Source of the DNA: Pseudarthrobacter sp. GA104 | GTDB lineage: Bacteria > Actinomycetota > Actinomycetes > Actinomycetales > Micrococcaceae | DNA: 64,000 bases | NCBI RefSeq assembly: GCF_009741265.1 | Contig: NZ_WOWL01000001.1 | Span: 4,464,001 to 4,528,000 of the forward strand | Direction of reading: 5' to 3' | Shown here: positions 16,961 to 24,989 of the stretch, one piece after another | Numbering within the stretch: the first letter of the stretch is position 1 | Layout: every line of letters begins with the position of its first letter | Translations under genes and position numbers: made by a program | The notes under the pieces: model-generated | Told to the model about the DNA's origin: nothing | What the model saw: only the letters and a program-made list of their open reading frames with translations | Database searches by the model: none

Positions 16961-18682
16961 GTGGCTACTTATACCCAGACCGCACCTGCCGGAACCCTCG
17001 AGGCTTCCGTAGTTCCTAAGTCCAAGGGACGCATCGTCGTCAACTGGATCACCTCCACCGACCACAAGACCATCGGGTACATGTACCTGATCGCGTCGTT
17101 CGTGTTCTTCTGCCTGGGCGGCGTCATGGCGCTGCTCATCCGCGCCGAACTGTTCGAGCCCGGCATGCAGATCCTGCAGACCAAAGAGCAGTACAACCAG
17201 CTCTTCACGATGCACGGCACCGTCATGCTGCTGATGTTCGCGACACCGCTGTTCGCCGGCTTCACCAACGTCATCATGCCGCTGCAAATCGGTGCCCCCG
17301 ACGTCGCGTTCCCGCGGCTGAACGCCCTGGCCTTCTGGTTCTTCCTCTTTGGTTCCACCATCGCGGTGTCCGGTTTCATCACCCCGCAGGGTGCGGCATC
17401 GTTCGGCTGGTTCGCCTACGCGCCGCTGTCCAACACGACGTTCAGCCCCGGCATCGGTGGCGACCTGTGGGTCTTCGGCCTGGCGCTGTCCGGCTTCGGC
17501 ACCATCCTGGGCGCGGTCAACTTCATCACCACCATCATCTGCATGCGTGCTCCGGGCATGACCATGTGGCGGATGCCCATCTTCACCTGGAACGCCCTGG
17601 TGACCTCCATCCTCGTGCTGATGGCCTTCCCGCCGCTGGCGGCTGCTCTGTTCGCGCTCGGTGCCGACCGCCGCTTCGGGGCCCACATCTTCGATCCGGA
17701 AAACGGCGGTGCCGTCCTCTGGCAGCACCTGTTCTGGTTCTTCGGCCACCCCGAGGTGTACATCATCGCGCTGCCGTTCTTCGGCATCGTTTCGGAGATC
17801 TTCCCGGTCTTCAGCCGCAAACCGATCTTCGGCTACAAGGGCCTGGTCTACGCCACCATCGCCATCGCCGCACTGTCGGTAACCGTGTGGGCACACCACA
17901 TGTACGTCACCGGATCCGTGCTGCTGCCGTTCTTCGCGTTCATGACCATGCTGATCGCGGTTCCGACCGGTGTGAAGTTCTTCAACTGGATCGGCACCAT
18001 GTGGCGCGGTTCACTGACGTTCGAGACCCCGATGCTCTGGAGCATCGGCTTCCTGATCACCTTCCTGTTCGGCGGCCTCACCGGCATCATCCTGGCGTCC
18101 CCGCCGCTGGACTTCCACGTCTCGGACTCCTACTTCGTGGTGGCTCACTTCCACTACGTGGTGTTCGGCACCGTGGTGTTCGCGATGTTCGCCGGCTTCT
18201 ACTTCTGGTGGCCGAAGTTCACCGGGAAGATGCTGAACGAGCGCCTGGGCAAGATCCACTTCTGGCTGCTGTTCCTTGGCTTCCACGGGACGTTCCTCAT
18301 CCAGCACTGGCTGGGTGTCGAAGGCATGCCGCGCCGTTACGCGGACTACCTGGTGGAGGACAACTTCACCTGGATGAACCAGTTCTCCACCGTGGCATCG
18401 TTCGTCCTGGGCGCCTCCCTGATCCCGTTCTTCTGGAACGTCTACATCACGTGGCGCAACGGGGAAAAGGTCCAGGTTGATGATCCGTGGGGCTTCGGCG
18501 CCTCGCTGGAATGGGCCACGTCCTGCCCGCCGCCGCGGCACAACTTCACCTCGCTGCCCCGGATCCGTTCCGAGCGGCCCGCCCTGGACCTGCACCACCC
18601 GGAACTCCGCCAGGTCCACACCGTTGAGTCACCGGCGCCGGCCGCCCAGGTACTCGGAAACGCCGACCAGAGGGACAACTGA
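16961..18682 (+). CDS. ctaD: Cytochrome c oxidase subunit I
   Basis: 573 residues, twelve predicted membrane helices. This catalytic subunit reduces O2 at the heme a3-CuB site. Visible are the CuB/Tyr loop FWFFGHPEVYI, the CuB histidine pair WAHHMYVTG, and the heme ligands in VVAHFHYVVFGTVVFAM. The C-terminal ~50 residues are a soluble tail ending in VLGNADQRDN. GTG start with GGGGAG close upstream. It forms an operon with ctaC and ctaF; subunit III (ctaE) is in the qcr operon 6 kb away, the usual actinobacterial split. Confidence 0.97.
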   Translation: MATYTQTAPAGTLEASVVPKSKGRIVVNWITSTDHKTIGYMYLIASFVFFCLGGVMALLIRAELFEPGMQILQTKEQYNQLFTMHGTVMLLMFATPLFAGFTNVIMPLQIGAPDVAFPRLNALAFWFFLFGSTIAVSGFITPQGAASFGWFAYAPLSNTTFSPGIGGDLWVFGLALSGFGTILGAVNFITTIICMRAPGMTMWRMPIFTWNALVTSILVLMAFPPLAAALFALGADRRFGAHIFDPENGGAVLWQHLFWFFGHPEVYIIALPFFGIVSEIFPVFSRKPIFGYKGLVYATIAIAALSVTVWAHHMYVTGSVLLPFFAFMTMLIAVPTGVKFFNWIGTMWRGSLTFETPMLWSIGFLITFLFGGLTGIILASPPLDFHVSDSYFVVAHFHYVVFGTVVFAMFAGFYFWWPKFTGKMLNERLGKIHFWLLFLGFHGTFLIQHWLGVEGMPRRYADYLVEDNFTWMNQFSTVASFVLGASLIPFFWNVYITWRNGEKVQVDDPWGFGASLEWATSCPPPRHNFTSLPRIRSERPALDLHHPELRQVHTVESPAPAAQVLGNADQRDN

Positions 18683-18684
18683 CA

Positions 18685-19086
18685 ATGAAAATTGAATCTT
18701 GGATTTTTGGTGCCGGAGTCTTCTTCTTCGTCCCGGTGTCCCTGGTCTATGGCTTCCTGACCAACTGGGGCGAATGGGTGGGCATCCTCGGCATCCTGCT
18801 GGTGGGCGGACTTGCCGGCATGATTGGCGGCTACCTTGGCTTCACCGGCAAGCGCGTTGGTATGCGCCCCGAGGACCGCAGCGATGCTGAGATCCACGAA
18901 GGCGCCGGCGAGCAGGGACACTTCAGCCCCTGGAGCTGGTGGCCGCTGGTCCTGGGAATCGCGTGCGCAACAGGTTTCCTGGGCCTTGCGGTCGGTTTCT
19001 GGATTGTGTTCATCGCGGCCGGCCTGGCAGTAGTGGCACTCATCGGCTGGGTGTACGAATACAGCCGCGGAGACCACGCGCACTAA
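18685..19086 (+). CDS. ctaF: Cytochrome c oxidase subunit IV (actinobacterial type)
   Basis: 133 residues with four predicted membrane segments (about 5-24, 30-50, 82-102, 105-125). The N-terminus MKIESWIFGAGVFFF is typical of this small actinobacterial subunit, which assembles with CtaC, CtaD and CtaE in the bc1-aa3 supercomplex. It starts 2 nt after the ctaD stop and ends the operon before the terminator at 19100. Confidence 0.92.
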   Translation: MKIESWIFGAGVFFFVPVSLVYGFLTNWGEWVGILGILLVGGLAGMIGGYLGFTGKRVGMRPEDRSDAEIHEGAGEQGHFSPWSWWPLVLGIACATGFLGLAVGFWIVFIAAGLAVVALIGWVYEYSRGDHAH

Positions 19087-19099
19087 CGCTTCACCAATT

Positions 19100-19139
19100 A
19101 CGACGTCGGGCCCCACCAAATGGTGGGGCCCGACGTCGT
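19100..19139 (+). terminator. Intrinsic terminator of the ctaC-ctaD-ctaF operon
   Basis: A perfect 19-bp inverted repeat with a 2-nt spacer, followed by a T-rich run (TTTTTGTT). It lies between the ctaF stop (19086) and the convergent HPr stop (19161). Confidence 0.92.
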
Positions 19140-19160
19140 TTTTGTTGCTCCTGGCACGCC

Positions 19161-19454
19161 CTAGGCTGCGCCCTGCGACTCCAGCAGCTCGCCGAGCGCC
19201 CGCAGGGCGTCCTCGGCCTCCTGGCGGCCCAGCGGGCCTCTGACGGCCGCGTCGCTGACGCCAAGCTCCACGATGCATCCCTGGTGAAAATCCGCCGCCA
19301 TTACCTGCAGCAGGGAGCGCGCATCAACGCCTGGGCCACCCTCCTTGGAGATGGTCACCGGCAGTCCGGTTTCCGTAACAGCCCGTACAAATAGGGCGGC
19401 AGGCCTGGCGTGCAGGCCCACCGATGCTTTGACCACGGCGTTATGTGTTGGCAA
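19161..19454 (-). CDS. ptsH: HPr family phosphocarrier protein
   Basis: 97 residues. HPr carries phosphate from enzyme I to the EIIA domains of the sugar phosphotransferase system. The active-site His is in GLHARPAALF (about residue 15) and the Ser-46 region reads DARSLLQVMAADF. The start is TTG at 19454, strongly supported by GGAGGAG 6 nt upstream. No other PTS gene is in the window. It faces a DasR-like GntR gene across a 163-nt region containing a dre-type operator, so control by amino-sugar supply is likely. Confidence 0.9.
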   Translation of the reverse strand: MPTHNAVVKASVGLHARPAALFVRAVTETGLPVTISKEGGPGVDARSLLQVMAADFHQGCIVELGVSDAAVRGPLGRQEAEDALRALGELLESQGAA

Positions 19455-19559
19455 AGGGACTCCTCCGTTATGACGGCCCCCTCCGTCGACATCGCGTTTT
19501 CATGACAAATATAGGGCCTGCCCCGTTGCCCTGCTAAACGGCTGGGCATGGTGAACAAC

Positions 19560-19575
19560 GCTGGTCTAGACCTGA
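19560..19575. promoter_or_regulatory. dre-type operator (DasR/NagR-like binding site)
   Basis: The core TGGTCTAGACC (19562-19572) contains the GGTCTAGACC palindrome of the DasR responsive element; only the last base of TGGTCTAGACCA differs. It lies just upstream of the TAAAAT -10 element of the divergent GntR gene and 106 nt upstream of the HPr start, suiting autoregulation and control of ptsH. Confidence 0.75.
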
Positions 19576-19577
19576 CC

Positions 19578-19583
19578 TAAAAT
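19578..19583 (+). promoter_or_regulatory. -10 element of the GntR gene
   Basis: TAAAAT directly after the dre-type operator. Predicted start near 19590 gives a leader of about 28 nt with a Shine-Dalgarno. Confidence 0.55.
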
Positions 19584-19617
19584 TGGAAGGTGAACTTCAA
19601 CGCAGGGGAGACAATCC

Positions 19618-20388
19618 ATGCCAGCTAGTGCGGCAGCCATCACCGGCGACATCGACCGGTCCAGTGGCACGGCCATCTACGTCCAGCTGCGTGAGATCCT
19701 GCGTACCTACATCGCCGACTCCTGCCCGCCGGGATCAGCCCTGCCGTCTGAACGGGATCTCGCCGAACGGTTCGGCCTTGCCCGCATGACCGTCCGCCAG
19801 GCGATTGATGCGTTGGTAGGCGAAGAAGTGATCGAGAGAGTAGTGGGCCTGGGCACGTTCGTCCGCCGGCCAAAGCTCGATCTCCAGGTCAAACTGACGT
19901 CCTACAGCGAGGAGATGCAGCGACGCGGGATGGTCCCCGCGGCGAAGGTCCTGAGCTTTGAGCAGATTGCCGCCAGTGCGTTCCTTGCACGCGAGCTGCA
20001 GTTGGATGAGGGAACGCCATTGGTGCGTTTCCGGCGCCTGCTCCTGGCCGACGGTGAACCCATGAGCGTTGACGAGAACTTCATTCCGGCCCACCGGGTG
20101 CCTGGACTGCTGGACGGGGAACCGCCCACCTCGCTGTACAACGTCCTCAGCGAGCAATTTGGGCTGGTGATGGAATGGGGCGAGGACATGATCGAGGCCA
20201 CCGCGGCTTCGCCGTCCACCGCGCGGTTGCTGAACGTGGAGGTGGGTGCGCCGCTCCTTAAGATCCAGCGGCATGCCTTCGTAGCCCGGGCCATGGTTGA
20301 CTATTCGGTCTCCTACTACCGCGCAGACAGGTACAAGCTATGGGTGCCGCTGCAGCGCCCGGGTGCACGCCGGGCACGTAACCACTGA
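19618..20388 (+). CDS. GntR/HutC family regulator, DasR-like
   Basis: 256 residues. N-terminal winged helix (about 18-85; SALPSERDLAERFGLARMTVRQAIDALVGEEVIERVVGLGTFV) and C-terminal UTRA effector domain (about 95-245). The region KLTSYSEEMQRRGMVPAAKVL and the closing YRADRYKLWVPLQRP resemble Streptomyces DasR, which senses glucosamine-6-phosphate or GlcNAc-6-phosphate and represses PTS and chitin genes. The adjacent dre-type operator and divergent HPr gene support that reading; the ligand is inferred. ATG start with AGGGGAG 6 nt upstream. Confidence 0.87.
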   Translation: MPASAAAITGDIDRSSGTAIYVQLREILRTYIADSCPPGSALPSERDLAERFGLARMTVRQAIDALVGEEVIERVVGLGTFVRRPKLDLQVKLTSYSEEMQRRGMVPAAKVLSFEQIAASAFLARELQLDEGTPLVRFRRLLLADGEPMSVDENFIPAHRVPGLLDGEPPTSLYNVLSEQFGLVMEWGEDMIEATAASPSTARLLNVEVGAPLLKIQRHAFVARAMVDYSVSYYRADRYKLWVPLQRPGARRARNH

Positions 20389-20446
20389 GGCGCCCGCCGA
20401 CACACCGGCGGCAGACGGAGTGCAGCGCTGGCGCTGCGGACACGCG

Positions 20447-20500
20447 AAAGGCAAACAGGAAGGCCCGGTCCATGTGGACCGGGCCTTCCTGTTTGCCTTT
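20447..20500. terminator. Bidirectional terminator between GntR gene and qcrB
   Basis: A perfect 26-bp inverted repeat with a 2-nt spacer; the arms begin AAAGG and end CCTTT, giving T runs both ways. It ends 8 nt before the qcrB stop. Confidence 0.9.
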
Positions 20501-20507
20501 GTAAGCC

Positions 20508-22178
20508 TTAGTGGGACAGGCTCTTTGCTTCCTCGGGTGCTTCCACTGCGGCATGGCCGTGGCCGTGCGCAGCTTCAAGTTCAGCCGGAGTTGCAGGTGC
20601 AACCCGGTCCTCGAAGAACCACTTGGAGAGCAACGCGCGGCGCTTTTCCTCGCGGGTTACAACGCCATGTTCATTCGGCACGGCAGGAAGAACCTCAGGC
20701 GATTCGAAGCCCACCAGCTTGTAGCGCTTGTACTCGTCCAGGGGAGCGTGAACCTCGATGAACTCACCATGCGGGAGGCGGACAATGCGGCCCGTCTCGC
20801 GTCCGTGCAGGGCGATCTCGCGGTCCTTGCGCTGGAGGGCCAGCGCCACGCGCTTCGTGACGACGAAGGCGATAATCGGCCCGACGAAGAACAGGGCGCG
20901 CAGCCAGTACGTCACATCGTTCAGCGAGACATGGAAGTGGGTTGCGATGAGGTCGGACCCGGCAGCCGCCCACATGACGCAGTACCAGACGAAGCCGGCC
21001 ATACCGATAGCCGTACGGGTGGGGGCGTTCCGGGGACGGTCCAGGACGTGGTGTTCACGTTCGTCCTTGGTAACCCAGCGTTCGATCCACGGGTACATGA
21101 ACATGATGGTGAACAGGATGCCTGCCGGGACCAGGGCCGGCAGCAGGACATTCAGCGTGAGGGTGTAGCCGAAGATGACGTATTCGAAGTGGAAGTCGCC
21201 AATCACACCCGGCATCAGGCGCAGGGCGCCGTCAACGAAACCGATGTACCAGTCGGGCTGGGTACCGGCGGATACGGGGGATGGATCGTAGGGGCCGTAG
21301 TTCCAGATCGGGTTGATCGTGAAGAAGCCTGCCATCAGGGCCAGGACGCCGAACACGATGAAGAAGAATCCACCGGCCTTGGCTGCATAGACAGGACCCA
21401 GAGGGTAGCCGACGACGTTGTTGTCGTTCCGGCCGGGGCCGGGGTACTGGGTGTGCTTGTGGACGACCACCATGAAGAGGTGCAGGACGATCATCAGCAG
21501 GATGAGTGCCGGCACCAGCAGGATGTGCAGCATGTAGAGGCGCCCGATGATGGCGGTGCCCGGGAATTCTCCCCCGAAGAGGAAGAACGAGATGTAGGTG
21601 CCGATGACCGGGATGGACTTGATCACGCCGTCGATGATGCGCAGGCCGTTTCCGGAGAGCAGGTCATCAGGCAGCGAGTAGCCGGTGAAGCCGGCGGCCA
21701 TTGCCAGGATGAGCAGGACGCTGCCCACAACCCAGTTCATTTCGCGGGGCTTGCGGAAGGCGCCGGTGAAGAAGACCCTCAGCATGTGCACCGCGATGGA
21801 GGCTACGAACAGCAGGGCTGCCCAGTGGTGGACCTGGCGCATAAACAGGCCGCCACGGATGTCAAACGAGATGTCGAGCGACGAGCTGTACGCCACGGAC
21901 ATCTCCACGCCCTTCAGCGGGACGTATGAACCCTCGTAGTGCGTCTCGGCCATGGACGGATCAAAAAAGAATGTCAGGAACGTGCCCGAGAGCAGGAGGA
22001 TGACAAACGAGTAGAGGGCCACTTCGCCGAACATGAAGGACCAGTGGTCCGGGAAGACCTTGCGGCCGAACTCGCGGAGGATTCCGGAACCGCCAACACG
22101 TGCATCGACGAAGTCGGTAATCCGGCCCGTCTTGGTTTTGGCGACGAAAGCCGGCTCAGCTGGTGATGCTGCGCTCAT
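20508..22178 (-). CDS. qcrB: Cytochrome bc1 complex cytochrome b subunit
   Basis: 556 residues. Membrane subunit holding hemes bL and bH and the quinol sites. The heme ligands are visible in RQVHHWAALLFVASIAVHMLRVFF and in RLYMLHILLVPALILLMIVLHLFMVVVHKHTQYPGPG. Eight or nine helices are followed by an actinobacterial C-terminal extension with GRETGRIVRLPHGEFIEVHAPL. The ATG at 22178 is chosen because GGGAG lies 10 nt upstream; a GTG 9 nt earlier is too close to it. It overlaps qcrA by 23 nt, so coupled. Last gene of the ctaE-qcrC-qcrA-qcrB operon. Confidence 0.96.
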   Translation of the reverse strand: MSAASPAEPAFVAKTKTGRITDFVDARVGGSGILREFGRKVFPDHWSFMFGEVALYSFVILLLSGTFLTFFFDPSMAETHYEGSYVPLKGVEMSVAYSSSLDISFDIRGGLFMRQVHHWAALLFVASIAVHMLRVFFTGAFRKPREMNWVVGSVLLILAMAAGFTGYSLPDDLLSGNGLRIIDGVIKSIPVIGTYISFFLFGGEFPGTAIIGRLYMLHILLVPALILLMIVLHLFMVVVHKHTQYPGPGRNDNNVVGYPLGPVYAAKAGGFFFIVFGVLALMAGFFTINPIWNYGPYDPSPVSAGTQPDWYIGFVDGALRLMPGVIGDFHFEYVIFGYTLTLNVLLPALVPAGILFTIMFMYPWIERWVTKDEREHHVLDRPRNAPTRTAIGMAGFVWYCVMWAAAGSDLIATHFHVSLNDVTYWLRALFFVGPIIAFVVTKRVALALQRKDREIALHGRETGRIVRLPHGEFIEVHAPLDEYKRYKLVGFESPEVLPAVPNEHGVVTREEKRRALLSKWFFEDRVAPATPAELEAAHGHGHAAVEAPEEAKSLSH

Positions 22179-23229
22179 GCATATCACGCTCCCAGTAACT
22201 TGGTCCTACGGGTTCTTTGAAGTCGCTGGTGGCGACCAAGTAGCCCTCGTCGTCAACTGCGATGGGCAGCTGGGGGAGGGGCCGGCTGGCGGGGCCGAAG
22301 ATCACCTTGCACTCTTGGGTGAGGTCGAAGGTGGACTGGTGGCACGGGCACAGCAGGTGGTGCGTCTGCTGCTCGTACAGGGCAACAGGGCAACCGACGT
22401 GGGTGCAGATCTTGGAGTAGGCAACAATGCCGTTGTAGCCCCAGTCCTCGCGTCCCTCGGAGGGGTTCAGCGATGCCGGGTCCAGCCGCATGAGCAGCAC
22501 AACGGCCTTGGCCTTTTCGTTGAGCTTGCCCTCGTGGAGGTCGTTCAGCCCTTCCGGAATAACGTGGAAGGCCGAGCCGATGGTGACGTCGGAGGCCTTG
22601 ATCGGCGTTCCGTCAGGGTCACGGGCAAGCCGCTTGAGCTTGCCTTCCTGGGGTGCCCACATGGTGTGGGCCAGTTTGTCGTCCGGGCGCGGTCCGAGGT
22701 CACCGAAGATGGCGACTGCCGGAAGCGGCGCGAGTGCAACGGCACCCAGGAGGGTGTTACGGATCAGCGGACGGCGCTTGATGCCCGTCTCTTCGACGAT
22801 GTCATCGACGATGCGGACAGCCGCCTGCCGGTCCTCCTCGTAGCGGATCGCGTGGCGCTCCTCGGAAACTTCGTGGTCCGGCATGAGGGCCTTGGCCCAG
22901 TGCACAATGCCGGTACCGATCCCGAGCATGGCGAACGCCGTGCCAAGGCCGAGCAGCATGTTCTGGAGCCGGATGGTGCCGATGCTCGATTCTTCGCCTC
23001 CCAGGTCAATGGCGAAGTACGCCACCAGGAAGATCAGGGTTCCAACAACAGAGATGCCAAATAGTAAGGCGACCTGCCGTTCTGCCCGCTTTGCGGCCTT
23101 CGGGTCCGTGTCAGCCAGGCGCAAACGGTGCGGAGGGATTCCAGGATCCTGGAATTTCTCCACCTCATTCTGACCAGCCGTAGCTACGGTGCCCGAGTGG
23201 TTCGGACTGCCGTCACTATGGTTGCCCAT
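22156..23229 (-). CDS. qcrA: Cytochrome bc1 complex Rieske iron-sulfur subunit
   Basis: 357 residues. Carries the 2Fe-2S cluster that takes electrons from quinol. The actinobacterial form has a long N-terminus with three membrane helices (about 55-75, 90-112, 155-180) before the Rieske domain. The cluster motifs are CTHVGCP and CPCHQSTF (each with Cys and His ligands). ATG at 23229 is chosen because GAGG lies about 7 nt before it; an in-frame ATG 12 nt upstream directly abuts its purine tract. Overlaps qcrB by 23 nt. Confidence 0.95.
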   Translation of the reverse strand: MGNHSDGSPNHSGTVATAGQNEVEKFQDPGIPPHRLRLADTDPKAAKRAERQVALLFGISVVGTLIFLVAYFAIDLGGEESSIGTIRLQNMLLGLGTAFAMLGIGTGIVHWAKALMPDHEVSEERHAIRYEEDRQAAVRIVDDIVEETGIKRRPLIRNTLLGAVALAPLPAVAIFGDLGPRPDDKLAHTMWAPQEGKLKRLARDPDGTPIKASDVTIGSAFHVIPEGLNDLHEGKLNEKAKAVVLLMRLDPASLNPSEGREDWGYNGIVAYSKICTHVGCPVALYEQQTHHLLCPCHQSTFDLTQECKVIFGPASRPLPQLPIAVDDEGYLVATSDFKEPVGPSYWERDMHERSITS

Positions 23230-23327
23230 AATTCGCCTCATCCTTCTCTCGTCCCGGCGGGTGCCGGGTTAGTTTCTAATATCAAGCTGCTGACGGATCA
23301 GCAGAAGTGTGTGGTGGTTCCCAGGGG

Positions 23328-24116
23328 TCAGGACGTCCGGGAAGTCAGCCAGATAGTGAAGGCGATAATGACGCCGAGGCCGGCAACCCAAACAAACAGG
23401 CCTTCTGCCACCGGGCCCAGGGATCCGAGGTCTGCTCCGCCCGGCGAGCCGGTGGTTTCGATCTGCTTGAGGAAGGTGATGATGTCCCGCTTGCCTTCGG
23501 GGGTGATGTTCGAATCACTGAACACAGGCATGTTCTGCGGGCCGGTGGCCATGGCCTCGTAGATGTGCTTGCCGGATACGTCTGCCAGCGCGGGTGCGAA
23601 CTTGCCGCGGGTCAGCGCGCCGCCGGCGGCTGCTGCGTTGTGGCACATGGCGCAGTTGGTGCGGAACAGCTCGCCGCCTTCTGCTGCGTCGCCGCCTTCG
23701 TCGAGCAGGCCTTCTTCAGGGACCGCCGGGCCGGCACCCAGGGAAGCAACATAGGCTGAAAGCTGCCGGGTCTGCTCATCGTTGAACTGCACGGGCTTCT
23801 TCATGGCCTGGGGGCCGTTCATCTGCATCGGCATGCGGCCGGTGCCCACCTGGAAGTCAACGGCTGCTGCACCAACGCCAACCAGCGAAGGACCAGCTTG
23901 GCTTCCGCTGGCACCCATCCCGTGGCAGGTAGCGCAGTTCGCTGCAAACAGCTTGCCGCCCTCTTCCACGTCATTGGCGCTGTAGGAAGTGCTGGAGGCC
24001 TTGGCCTCGTTGACTGTGGTAGCCGCGGCGTATACCCCACCCGTGATGAGGAGCCCCATCAGGAGCAGCGCTAGTGCTGCTAGTGGGTGACGCCGCTTTT
24101 GTGAGAGTGCCTTCAC
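23328..24116 (-). CDS. qcrC: Cytochrome bc1 complex diheme cytochrome c subunit
   Basis: 262 residues. N-terminal signal anchor (about 13-33), two c-type heme motifs CATCHG and CAMCHN, and a C-terminal membrane helix (about 235-255). The two-heme form replaces a separate cytochrome c and passes electrons directly to CtaC in the actinobacterial bc1-aa3 supercomplex. It lies between ctaE and qcrA in the same operon. Confidence 0.95.
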   Translation of the reverse strand: MKALSQKRRHPLAALALLLMGLLITGGVYAAATTVNEAKASSTSYSANDVEEGGKLFAANCATCHGMGASGSQAGPSLVGVGAAAVDFQVGTGRMPMQMNGPQAMKKPVQFNDEQTRQLSAYVASLGAGPAVPEEGLLDEGGDAAEGGELFRTNCAMCHNAAAAGGALTRGKFAPALADVSGKHIYEAMATGPQNMPVFSDSNITPEGKRDIITFLKQIETTGSPGGADLGSLGPVAEGLFVWVAGLGVIIAFTIWLTSRTS

Positions 24117-24202
24117 GTGGTGGTTCCTTTATTCGATCCTGCGCCGGCTCCGGGAGCCGCTACCTGAAATTCTGCCTCTTGTAGAAAAAGAATCAAAGCT
24201 GG

Positions 24203-24841
24203 CTACTTGAGTACGTAGATGACCAGGAAGAGGCCGATCCACACGACGTCCACGAAGTGCCAGTAGTACGAGGTGACAATCGCTGAGGTCGCTTCAAAAT
24301 GCCCGAACTTCTTCGCAGCGAAGGACCGGCCCATGATGAGCAGGAAGGCGATGAGGCCGCCAATGACGTGGAGGCCGTGGAAGCCGGTGGTCATATAGAA
24401 GGCGGAGCCGTAGGCGTTGGAGGACAGCGAGACGTGCTCAGAGACCAGCATGGCGTATTCCGTGGTCTGTCCGGCAACGAAGAATGCGCCCATGAGGAAC
24501 GTCAGGGTGAACCATTCGTTCATTCCCCAGCGGGCGAACTGGAAAGCGCCCCCGGTCCGGCGCGGCTGGAGCCGTTCGGCCGCGAAGACGCCCATCTGGC
24601 AAGTAAAGGAACTTGCCACGAGGACGATGGTGTTGACGAGCGCAAAGGGGAAGTTGAGCTTGGCTGTCTCATCGGCCCACATCTGCGCACTCGTGGAGCG
24701 CAGCGTGAAGTACATGGCGAAGAGACCGGCGAAGAACATCAACTCGCTGGACAGCCACACAACGGTTCCAACGGAAACCATGTTCGGGCGGTTCAGCGTG
24801 GGGTGCGCCGGGGTACTGGGGGCATGGGTCGCAGATGTCAC
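24203..24841 (-). CDS. ctaE: Cytochrome c oxidase subunit III
   Basis: 212 residues with five predicted membrane helices. Visible are VGTVVWLSSELMFFAGLFAMYFTLRS near the N-terminus and the C-terminal YYWHFVDVVWIGLFLVIYVLK typical of subunit III. The open frame extends 43 codons further up, but GTG at 24841 gives the conserved start. It has no Shine-Dalgarno and lies 6 nt after CATAAT, so the operon ctaE-qcrCAB is probably transcribed leaderless. Confidence 0.94.
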   Translation of the reverse strand: MTSATHAPSTPAHPTLNRPNMVSVGTVVWLSSELMFFAGLFAMYFTLRSTSAQMWADETAKLNFPFALVNTIVLVASSFTCQMGVFAAERLQPRRTGGAFQFARWGMNEWFTLTFLMGAFFVAGQTTEYAMLVSEHVSLSSNAYGSAFYMTTGFHGLHVIGGLIAFLLIMGRSFAAKKFGHFEATSAIVTSYYWHFVDVVWIGLFLVIYVLK

Positions 24842-24843
24842 AT

Positions 24844-24856
24844 AGACATTATGTCT
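24844..24856. promoter_or_regulatory. Perfect 13-bp palindrome over the ctaE promoter
   Basis: AGACAT-T-ATGTCT is a perfect inverted repeat that covers the -10 element and reaches to within 2 nt of the ctaE GTG. Its position would let a dimeric repressor block the ctaE-qcrCAB promoter. No regulator can be named. Confidence 0.45.
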
Positions 24857-24877
24857 GTAAAACTCCGTGCTGCCCAA
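24848..24877 (-). promoter_or_regulatory. Promoter of the ctaE-qcrC-qcrA-qcrB operon
   Basis: Minus strand: TTGGGC (24877-24872), 18-nt spacer, CATAAT (24853-24848), then 6 nt to GTG at 24841. Confidence 0.65.
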
Positions 24878-24977
24878 CGCAAACCGCCTTTTCGGGGGAC
24901 TTTTTCTACAAAGACGCGAAATCGCCCGGAAAAGTTCCTGGAGGGGTTCACATTGGTCACGCCCCCGCAACGCTCGA

Positions 24978-24983
24978 TAGCAT
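24978..24983 (+). promoter_or_regulatory. -10 element of trpD
   Basis: TAGCAT, 6 nt before GTG at 24990. The AGGAG that abuts the start codon is too close to act as a Shine-Dalgarno, so a leaderless start is preferred. Confidence 0.55.
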
Positions 24984-24989
24984 CAGGAG

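Noticed and set aside
20511..21929. 472-codon plus-strand frame opposite qcrB
   Set aside because: Antisense shadow: composition dominated by Asp, Glu, Gln, His and Val, no domains, while qcrB on the other strand has all heme ligands.
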